In this document: positions 1-4,988 of the stretch, one piece after another
Position numbering within the stretch: the first letter of the stretch is position 1
Layout: each line of letters starts with the position of its first letter
Assembly (NCBI GenBank): GCA_937969395.1
Contig: CALBVI010000022.1
Location: forward strand, 1 to 6,187
Direction of reading: 5' to 3'
Length of the DNA: 6,187 nt
Origin: an uncultured Spongiibacteraceae bacterium
GTDB taxonomy: Bacteria; Pseudomonadota; Gammaproteobacteria; Pseudomonadales; Dasaniaceae
Notes under the pieces: generated by a model
The model's input: the letters and a program-made list of their open reading frames with translations, nothing else
What the model was told of the DNA's origin: nothing
The model's database searches: none
Translations under genes and position numbers: made by a program

Positions 1-9
1 CCAAATAGG

Positions 10-30
10 AGCCCACTACCTCAAGTGGCT
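10..30 (-). other. Imperfect hairpin just downstream of yebC
   Basis: The arms agcccact (10-17) and agtggct (24-30) pair over seven base pairs with one bulged C and a 6-nt loop. On the minus strand the hairpin lies 16 nt after the yebC stop. No T-run follows it, so it is not a convincing intrinsic terminator. In related genomes ruvC usually comes next; it would begin beyond the left edge, so the hairpin could sit in the yebC-ruvC spacer. Chance occurrence is possible. Confidence 0.25.
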
Positions 31-45
31 TAAACCGGATAAGAA

Positions 46-792
46 CTAACCCTCAAGCTGCTCCAGCACGGCATCCGGGATATCCGCATTGGTATAAACA
101 TTTTGCACATCATCTAAGTCTTCCAACATGTCGACAAGACCCATGACCTTTTCAGCACCATCTTTATCGAGCTCAACGGTTACCGAAGCCACCATCGCCA
201 CATCAGCATGATCAGCCTTAAACCCTGCAGCTGTCATTGCGTCTTTAACACTGAGAAAATCTTCGAATGCAGTACTTACATCAATCGAACCATCGTCATT
301 GGCAACAATATCTTCCGCACCGGCTTCCAATGCCGCTTCCATAATTTGATCTTCATCACCTTCAGCAAAACTGATTTGGCCGGTTCGGGTAAATAGATAA
401 GCTACTGAGCCGTCAGTACCTAAATTACCGCCACGTTTACTAAAAGCATGCCTAACTTCAGCAACAGTACGGTTGCGATTATCCGTTAAGCACTCCACTA
501 ATACGGCAATACCACCAGCGCCGTAGCCTTCATAAGTAGCAGCCTCATAATTATCTTCATCGCCGGTTCCTGCACCACGGGCAACAGCTTTATCGATAGT
601 ATCGCGCTTCATGTTAGCGCCCAACGCCTTATCCATAACTGCACGCAAACTGGGATTATCTTCTGGATTTGGCCCGCCCGATTTTGCCGCGACAACAAGC
701 TCACGAATAATCTTGGTAAAAATTTTCCCTCGCTTTGCGTCTTGTGCCGCTTTGCGATGCTTAATATTGGCCCACTTACTATGACCTGCCAT
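46..792 (-). CDS. yebC: YebC/PmpR/TACO1 family protein
   Basis: This is a complete 248-residue member of the YebC family, the usual length for the long bacterial form. The N-terminus [14 protein letters not shown] is the family hallmark and is followed by [14 protein letters not shown]. Residues around 85-95 ([12 protein letters not shown]) and 113-130 ([21 protein letters not shown]) match conserved family blocks, and the C-terminal part is acidic as expected. Family members were first described as DNA-binding regulators (PmpR in Pseudomonas). More recent work treats YebC and mitochondrial TACO1 as ribosome-associated factors that help translation through difficult, proline-rich stretches. 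The ATG at 792 is chosen because it gives the MAGHSKW start and has a GGAGG ribosome site (798-802) five bases upstream. An in-frame TTG at 804 would place that site inside the coding region. It lies downstream of aspS, the common gammaproteobacterial order (aspS-yebC-ruvC), but a terminator separates the two. The family is certain; the molecular role here is inferred. Confidence 0.97.
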   Translation of the reverse strand: MAGHSKWANIKHRKAAQDAKRGKIFTKIIRELVVAAKSGGPNPEDNPSLRAVMDKALGANMKRDTIDKAVARGAGTGDEDNYEAATYEGYGAGGIAVLVECLTDNRNRTVAEVRHAFSKRGGNLGTDGSVAYLFTRTGQISFAEGDEDQIMEAALEAGAEDIVANDDGSIDVSTAFEDFLSVKDAMTAAGFKADHADVAMVASVTVELDKDGAEKVMGLVDMLEDLDDVQNVYTNADIPDAVLEQLEG

Positions 793-797
793 AAAAA

Positions 798-802
798 CCT
801 CC
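798..802 (-). promoter_or_regulatory. Ribosome binding site of yebC
   Basis: On the minus strand this reads GGAGG, five bases (all T) before the ATG at 792. It is the strongest Shine-Dalgarno match among the minus-strand genes. It settles the start, because the upstream in-frame TTG (802-804) overlaps it. Confidence 0.85.
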
Positions 803-813
803 AAATTTTTTTC

Positions 814-847
814 AAAAAAATAGCGGAGAAAAATTCGCCGCTATTTT
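814..847 (-). terminator. Intrinsic terminator after aspS
   Basis: On the minus strand the arms AAAATAGCGGCGAA (847-834) and TTCTCCGCTATTTT (830-817) pair at 13 of 14 positions, with a single C/U mismatch and a UUU loop. The T-run continues to 814, giving seven T in a row. It begins 28 bases after the aspS stop, so it should end the aspS transcript. On the plus strand the T-tract is shorter and interrupted. It ends only 21 bases before the yebC ATG, leaving no room for a separate promoter after it. Confidence 0.85.
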
Positions 848-848
848 A
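843..848 (-). promoter_or_regulatory. Possible -10 box for yebC overlapping the terminator
   Basis: On the minus strand this reads TAAAAT, five of six matches to TATAAT. No good -35 is found 16-18 bases upstream. Initiation about seven bases downstream (near 836) would begin inside the terminator hairpin and leave most of its left arm out of the RNA. The site is AT-rich by nature, so the match could be accidental. Confidence 0.25.
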
Positions 849-875
849 ATTCAACCTTGTTAAACCGCTGGAAGA

Positions 876-2648
876 TTACTCAGCCTTAGGCTTTTCTCTT
901 AATTTAATATTAAGTTCACGCAACTGCTTATTATCAGCTGTTCCCGGTGCATCTGTCATTACACAGGCAGCACTTTGTGTTTTCGGGAAAGCAATAACAT
1001 CACGGATAGACTTAGTACCAGTAATGAGCATCACTAAGCGATCTAGACCAAACGCCAAACCACCGTGCGGTGGCGCACCGTATTTTAGTGCATCTAATAA
1101 GAAGCCAAATTTCTCCTGTGCCTCTTCATCGCCAATACCTAATACTTTAAATACCGCTTGTTGCATATCAGGTTGATGGATACGAACCGAGCCACCACCT
1201 AATTCAGTACCGTTAAGCACCATATCATAGGCAATCGATAACGCTTTTTCAGGGTTGGCTGCTAGCTCTTCAGGGCTACAGGCTGGCGCAGTAAATGGGT
1301 GATGCAAAGACGTTAAGTTACCTTCACTGTTTTCTTCAAACATTGGGAAATCAACAACCCATAATGGCGCCCAAGGCTTATCAAGCATTTCAAGATCTTC
1401 ACCTACTTTGACCCGTAGAGCACCTAAAGCTTCATTTACAATCGTTGCTTTATCCGCACCGAAGAAAACGATATCGCCATCTGCTACGTCTAAACGAGAC
1501 ATCATTTGATTAACAATATCATCAGGCATGAACTTCAAGATCGGAGACTGCAAGCCTTCAATGCCTGCGGCCATATCGTTGATCTTAATCCACGCCAATC
1601 CGCGCGCACCGTAAATACTAACGTATTTAGTATATTCATCGATTTTCTTACGGCTAATCGTTGCGCCACCCGGTACTTTTAAGGCAGCTACACGGCCTTT
1701 AGGATCGTTAGCCGGACCATTAAAGACTTTAAAATCAACCTGCTGCATTAAGTCATTAACGTCGACTAATTCCATAGGGATACGCAAGTCAGGTTTATCG
1801 CTACCAAATCGATCCATCGCTTCAGCGTACGGCATGCGAGGAAACTCGCCCAGATCAACATCAAGCACGTCTTTAAACAAACCGCGAATCATACCTTCAG
1901 TGATGGCCATGATTTGCTCATCATCCATAAAGGACGTTTCAATATCGATTTGGGTAAATTCTGGTTGACGATCAGCTCGCAAATCCTCATCTCGGAAACA
2001 CTTGGCAATCTGATAGTAGCGATCCATACCCGATACCATCAACAACTGCTTAAACAACTGAGGCGACTGCGGCAATGCAAAGAACTTACCTTCATGAGTA
2101 CGCGAAGGGACTAAATAGTCACGGGCACCTTCTGGTGTTGCTTTAGTTAAAATAGGTGTTTCAATATCCAAAAAGCCATTGCCGTCAAGATAGTTGCGAA
2201 TTGATGAGGTTATTCTTGAACGCAACTTTAAACGCTCTAACATTTCAGGGCGACGAAGATCGATGTAGCGATACTTCAAACGCACATCTTCGCCTACGGC
2301 AATATGCTCATCGAGCTGAAATGGCGGCGTTGCTGCAGTGTTTAAAATTTCGAGCTGCTTGCCTAAAACTTCAATAGCACCTGTTTTCATATTCGGGTTA
2401 ACAGTGCTTTCATCTCGGGCGCGAACACGCCCCTTAACCTGCAGCACATATTCACTGCGAACTTTATCAGCACGATCAAAATGCTCTTTGGTATCGGGAT
2501 CAAAAACAACCTGAACAATACCCTCGCGATCACGTAAATCTAAAAAGATGACTCCGCCATGATCGCGACGACGATCAACCCAACCATAAAGAGTTACTTC
2601 TTCATCGATCTGTGCAGAAGTGATGTTGCCACAATAATGACTACGCAT
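876..2648 (-). CDS. aspS: Aspartyl-tRNA synthetase (probably non-discriminating)
   Basis: This is a complete 590-residue bacterial class IIb synthetase, the same length as the E. coli enzyme. It joins aspartate to its tRNA in the cytoplasm, using ATP. Domains in order: an N-terminal OB-fold anticodon-binding domain (about 1-105, with [18 protein letters not shown]); class II motif 1 (about 158-178, [21 protein letters not shown] region); the QSPQ loop at 194-197; motif 2 at 218-235 ([18 protein letters not shown]); a bacterial GAD insertion (roughly 285-420); and motif 3 at 530-537 (GLAFGLDR, with the ATP-binding arginine at 537). Residue 30 is His and residue 81 is Ser, where E. coli has Leu and Lys. 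In Pseudomonas aeruginosa, His31 and Gly82 at these positions are linked to mischarging of tRNA-Asn. The ATG at 2648 gives the conserved MRSHYCG start and has an AGGA site nine bases upstream. It follows the zinc-ribbon gene after a 154-bp gap and ends in a clear terminator. Confidence 0.98.
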   Translation of the reverse strand: MRSHYCGNITSAQIDEEVTLYGWVDRRRDHGGVIFLDLRDREGIVQVVFDPDTKEHFDRADKVRSEYVLQVKGRVRARDESTVNPNMKTGAIEVLGKQLEILNTAATPPFQLDEHIAVGEDVRLKYRYIDLRRPEMLERLKLRSRITSSIRNYLDGNGFLDIETPILTKATPEGARDYLVPSRTHEGKFFALPQSPQLFKQLLMVSGMDRYYQIAKCFRDEDLRADRQPEFTQIDIETSFMDDEQIMAITEGMIRGLFKDVLDVDLGEFPRMPYAEAMDRFGSDKPDLRIPMELVDVNDLMQQVDFKVFNGPANDPKGRVAALKVPGGATISRKKIDEYTKYVSIYGARGLAWIKINDMAAGIEGLQSPILKFMPDDIVNQMMSRLDVADGDIVFFGADKATIVNEALGALRVKVGEDLEMLDKPWAPLWVVDFPMFEENSEGNLTSLHHPFTAPACSPEELAANPEKALSIAYDMVLNGTELGGGSVRIHQPDMQQAVFKVLGIGDEEAQEKFGFLLDALKYGAPPHGGLAFGLDRLVMLITGTKSIRDVIAFPKTQSAACVMTDAPGTADNKQLRELNIKLREKPKAE

Positions 2649-2657
2649 TGCTTTAGT

Positions 2658-2661
2658 TCCT
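2658..2661 (-). promoter_or_regulatory. Ribosome binding site of aspS
   Basis: On the minus strand this reads AGGA (within TAGGAAC), nine bases before the ATG at 2648. It is a moderate Shine-Dalgarno match that agrees with the start expected from family alignment. Confidence 0.6.
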
Positions 2662-2677
2662 ATAACCTTAATTAAGC

Positions 2678-2690
2678 TAAATCTGATTTA
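2678..2690. repeat. 13-bp palindrome upstream of aspS
   Basis: TAAATC-T-GATTTA is a perfect dyad with six-base arms around one central base, 30 bases upstream of the aspS start. It could be a protein-binding site in the aspS leader. In such AT-rich DNA a chance palindrome is quite possible. Confidence 0.3.
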
Positions 2691-2700
2691 ACTAACATGT

Positions 2701-2752
2701 ATTGCTGCTAGCTTATTGCTGTATAGCCGCTAGCTATTTCTGTATGTTAGCT
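2701..2752. repeat. Degenerate short tandem repeats between the zinc-ribbon gene and aspS
   Basis: Three imperfect units follow each other on the plus strand: ATTGCTGCTAGCTT (2701-2714), ATTGCTGTATAGCCGCTAGCT (2715-2735) and ATTTCTGTATGTTAGCT (2736-2752). Each starts ATTnCTG and ends in TAGCT; the palindrome GCTAGC occurs at 2707-2712 and 2729-2734. They fill about a third of the 154-bp spacer. Their role is unknown. Confidence 0.5.
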
Positions 2753-2770
2753 TCATATGTTTGTTTTCGC

Positions 2771-2793
2771 TTATTAGCCCTAACGACTAATAA
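2771..2793. repeat. Inverted repeat after the zinc-ribbon gene
   Basis: The arms ttattag (2771-2777) and ctaataa (2787-2793) are perfectly complementary over seven bases with a 9-nt loop. It starts nine bases past the stop codon of the zinc-ribbon gene. No T-run follows on the minus strand, so it is not an intrinsic terminator; it could stabilise an RNA end or be accidental. Confidence 0.4.
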
Positions 2794-2802
2794 TTAGCAC
2801 GA

Positions 2803-3036
2803 CTATGACTTTGCTGAAGAGCTGCTATCGCTGCCAGCTATATTCTTTTTGTTGCCGGTTTTAAAATCTGTCTCATACCAACCACCGCCTTTAAGACGAA
2901 AACCTGCTGCAGAAATCAGCTTTTTCAATGCCGGTTTATCGCAGCTAGGACAATCGGCAACTGGGGCATCACTAATTTTCTGCAAAACTTCCGTTTTCTG
3001 TTCGCAGCTCTCACATTGGTACTCATAAATCGGCAT
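2803..3036 (-). CDS. FmdB-type small zinc-ribbon protein
   Basis: This 77-residue protein has the MPIYEYQC start of the FmdB/CxxC_CxxC_SSSS zinc-ribbon family. Two CxxC pairs, Cys8/Cys11 and Cys29/Cys32, should bind one zinc ion. The conserved LISAAGFRLKGGGWYETDFK block follows at about 40-59. The polar tail contains four serines in a row (GSDSSSS), the feature that gave the family its name. Members are often annotated as putative regulatory proteins after FmdB of methylotrophs, but their biochemical function is not established. There is no signal peptide or membrane segment, so it is cytoplasmic. A purine-rich AGAGAG stretch seven bases upstream serves as a modest ribosome site. It lies upstream of aspS on the same strand, as in Pseudomonas relatives, and no clear terminator separates them, so co-transcription is plausible. 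The family call is secure; the function is not. Confidence 0.93.
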   Translation of the reverse strand: MPIYEYQCESCEQKTEVLQKISDAPVADCPSCDKPALKKLISAAGFRLKGGGWYETDFKTGNKKNIAGSDSSSSAKS

Positions 3037-3065
3037 TTTGAACTCTCTAACTATCTTCTACTTTA

Positions 3066-3078
3066 CTTAATAATTAAG
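3066..3078. repeat. Palindrome in the zinc-ribbon gene leader
   Basis: CTTAAT-A-ATTAAG is a perfect dyad with six-base arms, 30 bases upstream of the zinc-ribbon start and inside its predicted leader RNA. It may be an operator or a small hairpin. AT-rich composition makes chance a fair explanation. Confidence 0.3.
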
Positions 3079-3129
3079 CACCTGCGAGCCAATAATCTGA
3101 AAAACAGGCGATCTTTAAAAAAGGCGGGG

Positions 3130-3135
3130 ATTATA
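3130..3135 (-). promoter_or_regulatory. -10 box of the zinc-ribbon gene (and perhaps aspS) promoter
   Basis: On the minus strand this is a perfect TATAAT followed by the very GC-rich CCCCGCC. The start of transcription should fall near 3123, giving a leader of about 87 nt. The -35 position (around 3153-3158, TCACCC) matches the consensus poorly, so an activator may be needed. Two CTTATCGAC repeats lie just upstream. A GC-rich discriminator like this is typical of promoters under stringent control; that link is inference. Confidence 0.65.
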
Positions 3136-3162
3136 CCCTAAATCTCAGGTTTGGGTGAGCAT

Positions 3163-3193
3163 GTCGATAAGCTTATTCAGCAGCGTCGATAAG
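3163..3193 (-). repeat. Two direct repeats of CTTATCGAC, 22 bp apart
   Basis: The plus-strand 9-mer GTCGATAAG occurs at 3163-3171 and 3185-3193, exactly 22 bp (two helical turns) apart. Counted from the predicted start at 3123 they cover about -40 to -48 and -62 to -70, where an activator would bind at a promoter lacking a good -35. No known regulator site is recognised. Confidence 0.45.
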
Positions 3194-3315
3194 AGACAGC
3201 CAAAATACACGGCGCAGAGTAATAACTTATTGAAAACAATGAGAAAACGCCGAAAATGCAGCAATTTTTAAATTAATAATCAAAACAGGAGCAATAAGTA
3301 TATAGAGGAGGATTA
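3194..3315. other. AT-rich intergenic DNA without a gene
   Basis: This lies between the direct repeats upstream of the zinc-ribbon gene and the hairpin after the histone-like gene. The only short reading frame (ATG at 3239, ten codons) has no ribosome site. An AGAGGAGG stretch at 3304-3311 on the plus strand resembles a ribosome site but no start codon follows it. I see nothing else here. Confidence 0.5.
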
Positions 3316-3345
3316 CTTAGGCACCCTGTTTAAAGAGCACCTAAG
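3316..3345 (-). other. RNA hairpin downstream of the histone-like gene
   Basis: Read as minus-strand RNA, the arms (3345-3335 and 3326-3316, CUUAGGUGCUC and GGGUGCCUAAG) pair at 11 of 11 positions, including three G-U pairs, around an 8-nt loop. Read as plus-strand RNA, three pairs break. The structure therefore suits the transcript of the histone-like gene, whose stop is about 40 bases upstream. No T-run follows, so it is more likely an RNA-end stabiliser or a processed or Rho-dependent end than an intrinsic terminator. Confidence 0.5.
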
Positions 3346-3386
3346 CAATAACGAGCTACACAGCGGTAGTCGCTATTTTAAAAGAC

Positions 3387-3935
3387 TTAAGAAGTAGCAA
3401 ACTCTTTTAGCTTCTTAAGCGGACGTACTTTAACAGCAATACTGGCAGGCTTAGCTTTAAACATCTGCTCTTCGCCAGTAAACGGGTTAACGCCTTTACG
3501 TGCCTTTTTAGCGGGTTTTTTCACTGTGGTTACTTTCATCAAGCCAGGTACAGTAAACTCACCTAAACCGCGCTTACAAATACTACGGCCAACCAAAGAC
3601 TCTAGTTCATCAAATACAGCAGCTACTTGCTTACGGCTCAAATCAGTCGCTTCACCGATTTCAGTAAACAACTGACTCTTAGTCATCTTCTCTTTAATAG
3701 CTGTTGTTTTCTTCTTAGGCGCTTTTGCTGGTGCTTTTTTAGGAGCTGCTTTCTTAGCGACTACTTTTTTGGCTGCTACTTTTTTAGCTGGAGCCTTTTT
3801 AGCAACTGCCTTTTTAACAGGTGCTTTTTTAGCCGCTACTTTCTTCTTAGCAGGTGCTTTTTTAGCTGGAGCTTTTTTTGCAACGGTCTTTTTAGCTGCG
3901 GCCTTTTTAGGTGCAGCTTTCTTTTTAGTCGCCAT
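3387..3935 (-). CDS. Histone-like nucleoid protein: H1-like Lys/Ala/Pro tail plus HU-like domain
   Basis: This 182-residue protein should bind and compact DNA in the nucleoid. Residues 4-76 form a highly basic tail built from the pentad KKAPA/KKAxA, with Lys pairs every five residues from 10 to 67 and a single one-residue slip at Lys32. This resembles the tails of eukaryotic histone H1 and of bacterial AlgP-like proteins. Residues about 83-182 match the HU/IHF fold: an N-terminal helix region ([30 protein letters not shown]), then [13 protein letters not shown], and a DNA-binding arm ending near [15 protein letters not shown] (150-164), comparable to HU's RNPxTGE. The arm carries extra lysines ([10 protein letters not shown], 139-148). 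The ATG at 3935 is chosen because it gives [11 protein letters not shown] and has an AAGGG site eight bases upstream; an in-frame start at 3995 would add 20 residues unlike the family. The protein differs from ordinary 90-residue HU and probably acts alongside it. DNA binding is inferred from homology. Confidence 0.9.
   Translation of the reverse strand: MATKKKAAPKKAAAKKTVAKKAPAKKAPAKKKVAAKKAPVKKAVAKKAPAKKVAAKKVVAKKAAPKKAPAKAPKKKTTAIKEKMTKSQLFTEIGEATDLSRKQVAAVFDELESLVGRSICKRGLGEFTVPGLMKVTTVKKPAKKARKGVNPFTGEEQMFKAKPASIAVKVRPLKKLKEFATS
3708..3926 (-). repeat. 15-bp coding minisatellite (Lys-Lys-Ala-x-Ala pentads)
   Basis: This is the part of the histone-like gene encoding residues 4-76. A degenerate 15-bp unit coding for KKAPA or close variants is repeated about thirteen times, with an extra codon near Lys32 shifting the phase once. 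On the plus strand it appears as recurring CTTTTTTAGC/TGGAGC-like blocks. Such tracts can change copy number by slippage without breaking the frame, altering tail length. Confidence 0.8.
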
Positions 3936-3943
3936 AGTTTTAA

Positions 3944-3948
3944 CCCTT
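3944..3948 (-). promoter_or_regulatory. Ribosome binding site of the histone-like gene
   Basis: On the minus strand this reads AAGGG, eight bases before the ATG at 3935. The match is modest, but it supports this start over the in-frame start at 3995. Confidence 0.5.
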
Positions 3949-4110
3949 TTAGTTAAACTTAAATTGATTAAGCTAGTTGAAATCAACCGGTTCAAATCTG
4001 TAATTTAGAATCAATAGTCACTTAGTTGAGCACTTAACTTTAGACCCTTCGTATACAAGAAAAGAACATTTAAAAATGTATTTCACTCTATATATGTAGT
4101 GTCTGCGGGT

Positions 4111-4139
4111 TTTATAGTTCAGAAAACACTTGAATACAA
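4111..4139 (-). promoter_or_regulatory. Sigma70-like promoter of the histone-like gene
   Basis: On the minus strand TTGTAT (4139-4134) is followed after exactly 17 bases by TATAAA (4116-4111), then the GC-rich ACCCGC. Transcription should start near 4104, giving a leader of about 169 nt before the ATG at 3935. This is the best promoter match in the 400-bp gap between the HIT and histone-like genes. Confidence 0.6.
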
Positions 4140-4335
4140 GCATTTTTTAGCAATTCGGCATGATTTAAAGCAGAAAAAGGCTATTTTTTTACATTCTACA
4201 AATGAAAGCACCAATACCTGAAAAAGGCATCACATAAAGGCTAATAATCAATGAGATAAGCAACTGAGAAAAACAACAGCGCTCCGCTCCCTAGCCCTAC
4301 AAAAAAACTCAATACAAAAACCAAAACCTAGCAAT
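4140..4335. other. AT-rich spacer between the HIT gene and the histone-like promoter
   Basis: No open reading frame or RNA gene is visible. On the minus strand a weak hairpin (AGCG-gag-CGCT, about 4277-4287) is followed by GTTGTTTTTC and might end the HIT transcript, but its four-base stem is too short to trust. An A/T-rich run near 4174-4190 on the plus strand has no convincing stem. Confidence 0.4.
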
Positions 4336-4752
4336 TTAAAGCAATCTTTTTGATCGCAACCATTCGCGCAAAGAAGTAAGTCTGCTGTGCATTTCTTCTT
4401 CACTGTAAGGTATTGCAGTTACCGCTCCCCATACCGGCCCTGGCCAAGCAGGATCACACTGATAACGAGCGACATGATGAATGTGCAATTGCGGCACCAT
4501 ATTACCCAAGGCCGCCACATTCATTTTTTCGGCATTAAAATTCTCATACATTAATTCAGCCACAGCACTGGATTCAGCTAATAACTGACGCTGATCAGCC
4601 GTCGACAATTGAAATATCTCACGAATATTTTCCCGCATAGGTACAAGAATTAACCATGGGTAGTTTTTATCATTAAGTAATAACACGCGATTTAAGCTCA
4701 AATCACCTACCCACTCACAATCAGCCGCCAACTGCGGATGCAACTCAAACAT
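4336..4752 (-). CDS. HIT-family nucleotide-binding protein
   Basis: This complete 138-residue protein belongs to the histidine-triad (HIT) superfamily, whose members hydrolyse or transfer nucleotides at an alpha-phosphate (for example dinucleoside polyphosphates or AMP conjugates). The N-terminal half has the strand WLILVPMREN (33-42), where HIT proteins carry the conserved Pro-Arg region. The active-site stretch is NMVPQLHIHHVARYQCDPAWPGPVWG (84-109). The His residues are 90, 92 and 93: the first two fit HxH, but the third is directly adjacent instead of two residues further on. The following AWPGPVWG block marks a proteobacterial subgroup with a C-terminal extension; I believe its members often share this His spacing, but could not check. 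An AAGGA ribosome site lies seven bases upstream of the ATG at 4752. There is no signal peptide. It is transcribed divergently from proS, a pairing also seen near proS in Pseudomonas relatives. The substrate is unknown. Confidence 0.92.
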   Translation of the reverse strand: MFELHPQLAADCEWVGDLSLNRVLLLNDKNYPWLILVPMRENIREIFQLSTADQRQLLAESSAVAELMYENFNAEKMNVAALGNMVPQLHIHHVARYQCDPAWPGPVWGAVTAIPYSEEEMHSRLTSLREWLRSKRLL

Positions 4753-4759
4753 ACAAAGT

Positions 4760-4764
4760 TCCTT
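4760..4764 (-). promoter_or_regulatory. Ribosome binding site of the HIT gene
   Basis: On the minus strand this reads AAGGA, seven bases before the ATG at 4752. It has good strength and spacing. Confidence 0.7.
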
Positions 4765-4844
4765 ATTTCAGAATTCACTCAATTGACCGCAGCCAAAGCA
4801 CCAACAAAGCCATATTTCGATTTAGCTGTACCCGCACTGCGATC

Positions 4845-4878
4845 AATCGTAAAATGCCGCAAGTTTACGATTCGGCAT
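4845..4878. repeat. Two interleaved perfect inverted repeats between HIT and proS
   Basis: In order the plus strand reads A = AATCGTAAA (4845-4853), B = ATGCCG (4854-4859), caag (4860-4863), A' = TTTACGATT (4864-4872), B' = CGGCAT (4873-4878). A pairs perfectly with A' (9 bp) and B with B' (6 bp), and the modules abut without gaps. The order A-B-A'-B' makes the two hairpins mutually exclusive or knotted. The block sits almost exactly in the middle of the 236-bp divergent spacer, suggesting an operator or structured leader shared by the HIT and proS genes. Confidence 0.7.
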
Positions 4879-4921
4879 CTATCGATTACTACTTTTTATA
4901 GCTAGTCGTTGTAGATACATT

Positions 4922-4953
4922 ACTTATAGATAGATTGTTTCGATGCTATAAGT
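4922..4953. repeat. 8-bp inverted repeat in the proS promoter region
   Basis: The arms ACTTATAG (4922-4929) and CTATAAGT (4946-4953) are perfectly complementary with a 16-base spacer. The right arm contains TATAAG, the most plausible -10 for proS, and the left arm lies where a -35 would be. It could be a dimeric regulator site over the promoter. The -35 itself is poor. Confidence 0.45.
4947..4952 (+). promoter_or_regulatory. Candidate -10 box for proS
   Basis: TATAAG matches the consensus at five of six positions and would give a leader of about 30 nt. The hexamer 17 bases upstream (TTATAG) is a poor -35, so this is only a candidate. Confidence 0.3.
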
Positions 4954-4988
4954 TTCACACCCTTAATTTAAGAGAGCCAGTATACACA

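Noticed and set aside
208..396. Plus-strand open frame inside yebC
   Set aside because: It is antisense to a conserved gene, has no family resemblance and no ribosome site.
793..804. An upstream TTG start for yebC
   Set aside because: It overlaps the GGAGG site that serves the ATG at 792, and the family begins MAGHSKW.
1914..2377. Plus-strand open frames inside aspS
   Set aside because: They lie fully antisense to a well-conserved synthetase and show no recognisable protein features.
3239..3271. Ten-codon plus-strand frame with a basic peptide
   Set aside because: It is too short and has no ribosome binding site.
3304..3311. Strong ribosome-site-like AGAGGAGG on the plus strand
   Set aside because: No start codon follows at a usable distance; an in-frame stop comes almost at once.
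3936..3995. A 20-codon N-terminal extension of the histone-like protein
   Set aside because: The extension does not resemble the family, and the internal ATG at 3935 has its own ribosome site and the expected MATKKK start.
3627..4008. Plus-strand open frames opposite the histone-like gene, rich in Phe/Ala/Leu
   Set aside because: They are the antisense reading of the Lys/Ala repeat tract, with no ribosome site and no known family.
4171..4190. Plus-strand terminator-like A-rich/T-rich stretch
   Set aside because: Only three solid stem pairs (AGC/GCT) and no plus-strand gene upstream to terminate.
4262..4290. Possible terminator for the HIT gene (AGCG-gag-CGCT then a T-rich run, minus strand)
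   Set aside because: A four-base stem with a three-base loop is too weak, and the T-run is displaced from the stem.
4845..4878. Integron attC-like or transposon end interpretation of the interleaved repeats
   Set aside because: No recognisable attC core sites, no target duplication and no transposase or integrase nearby.
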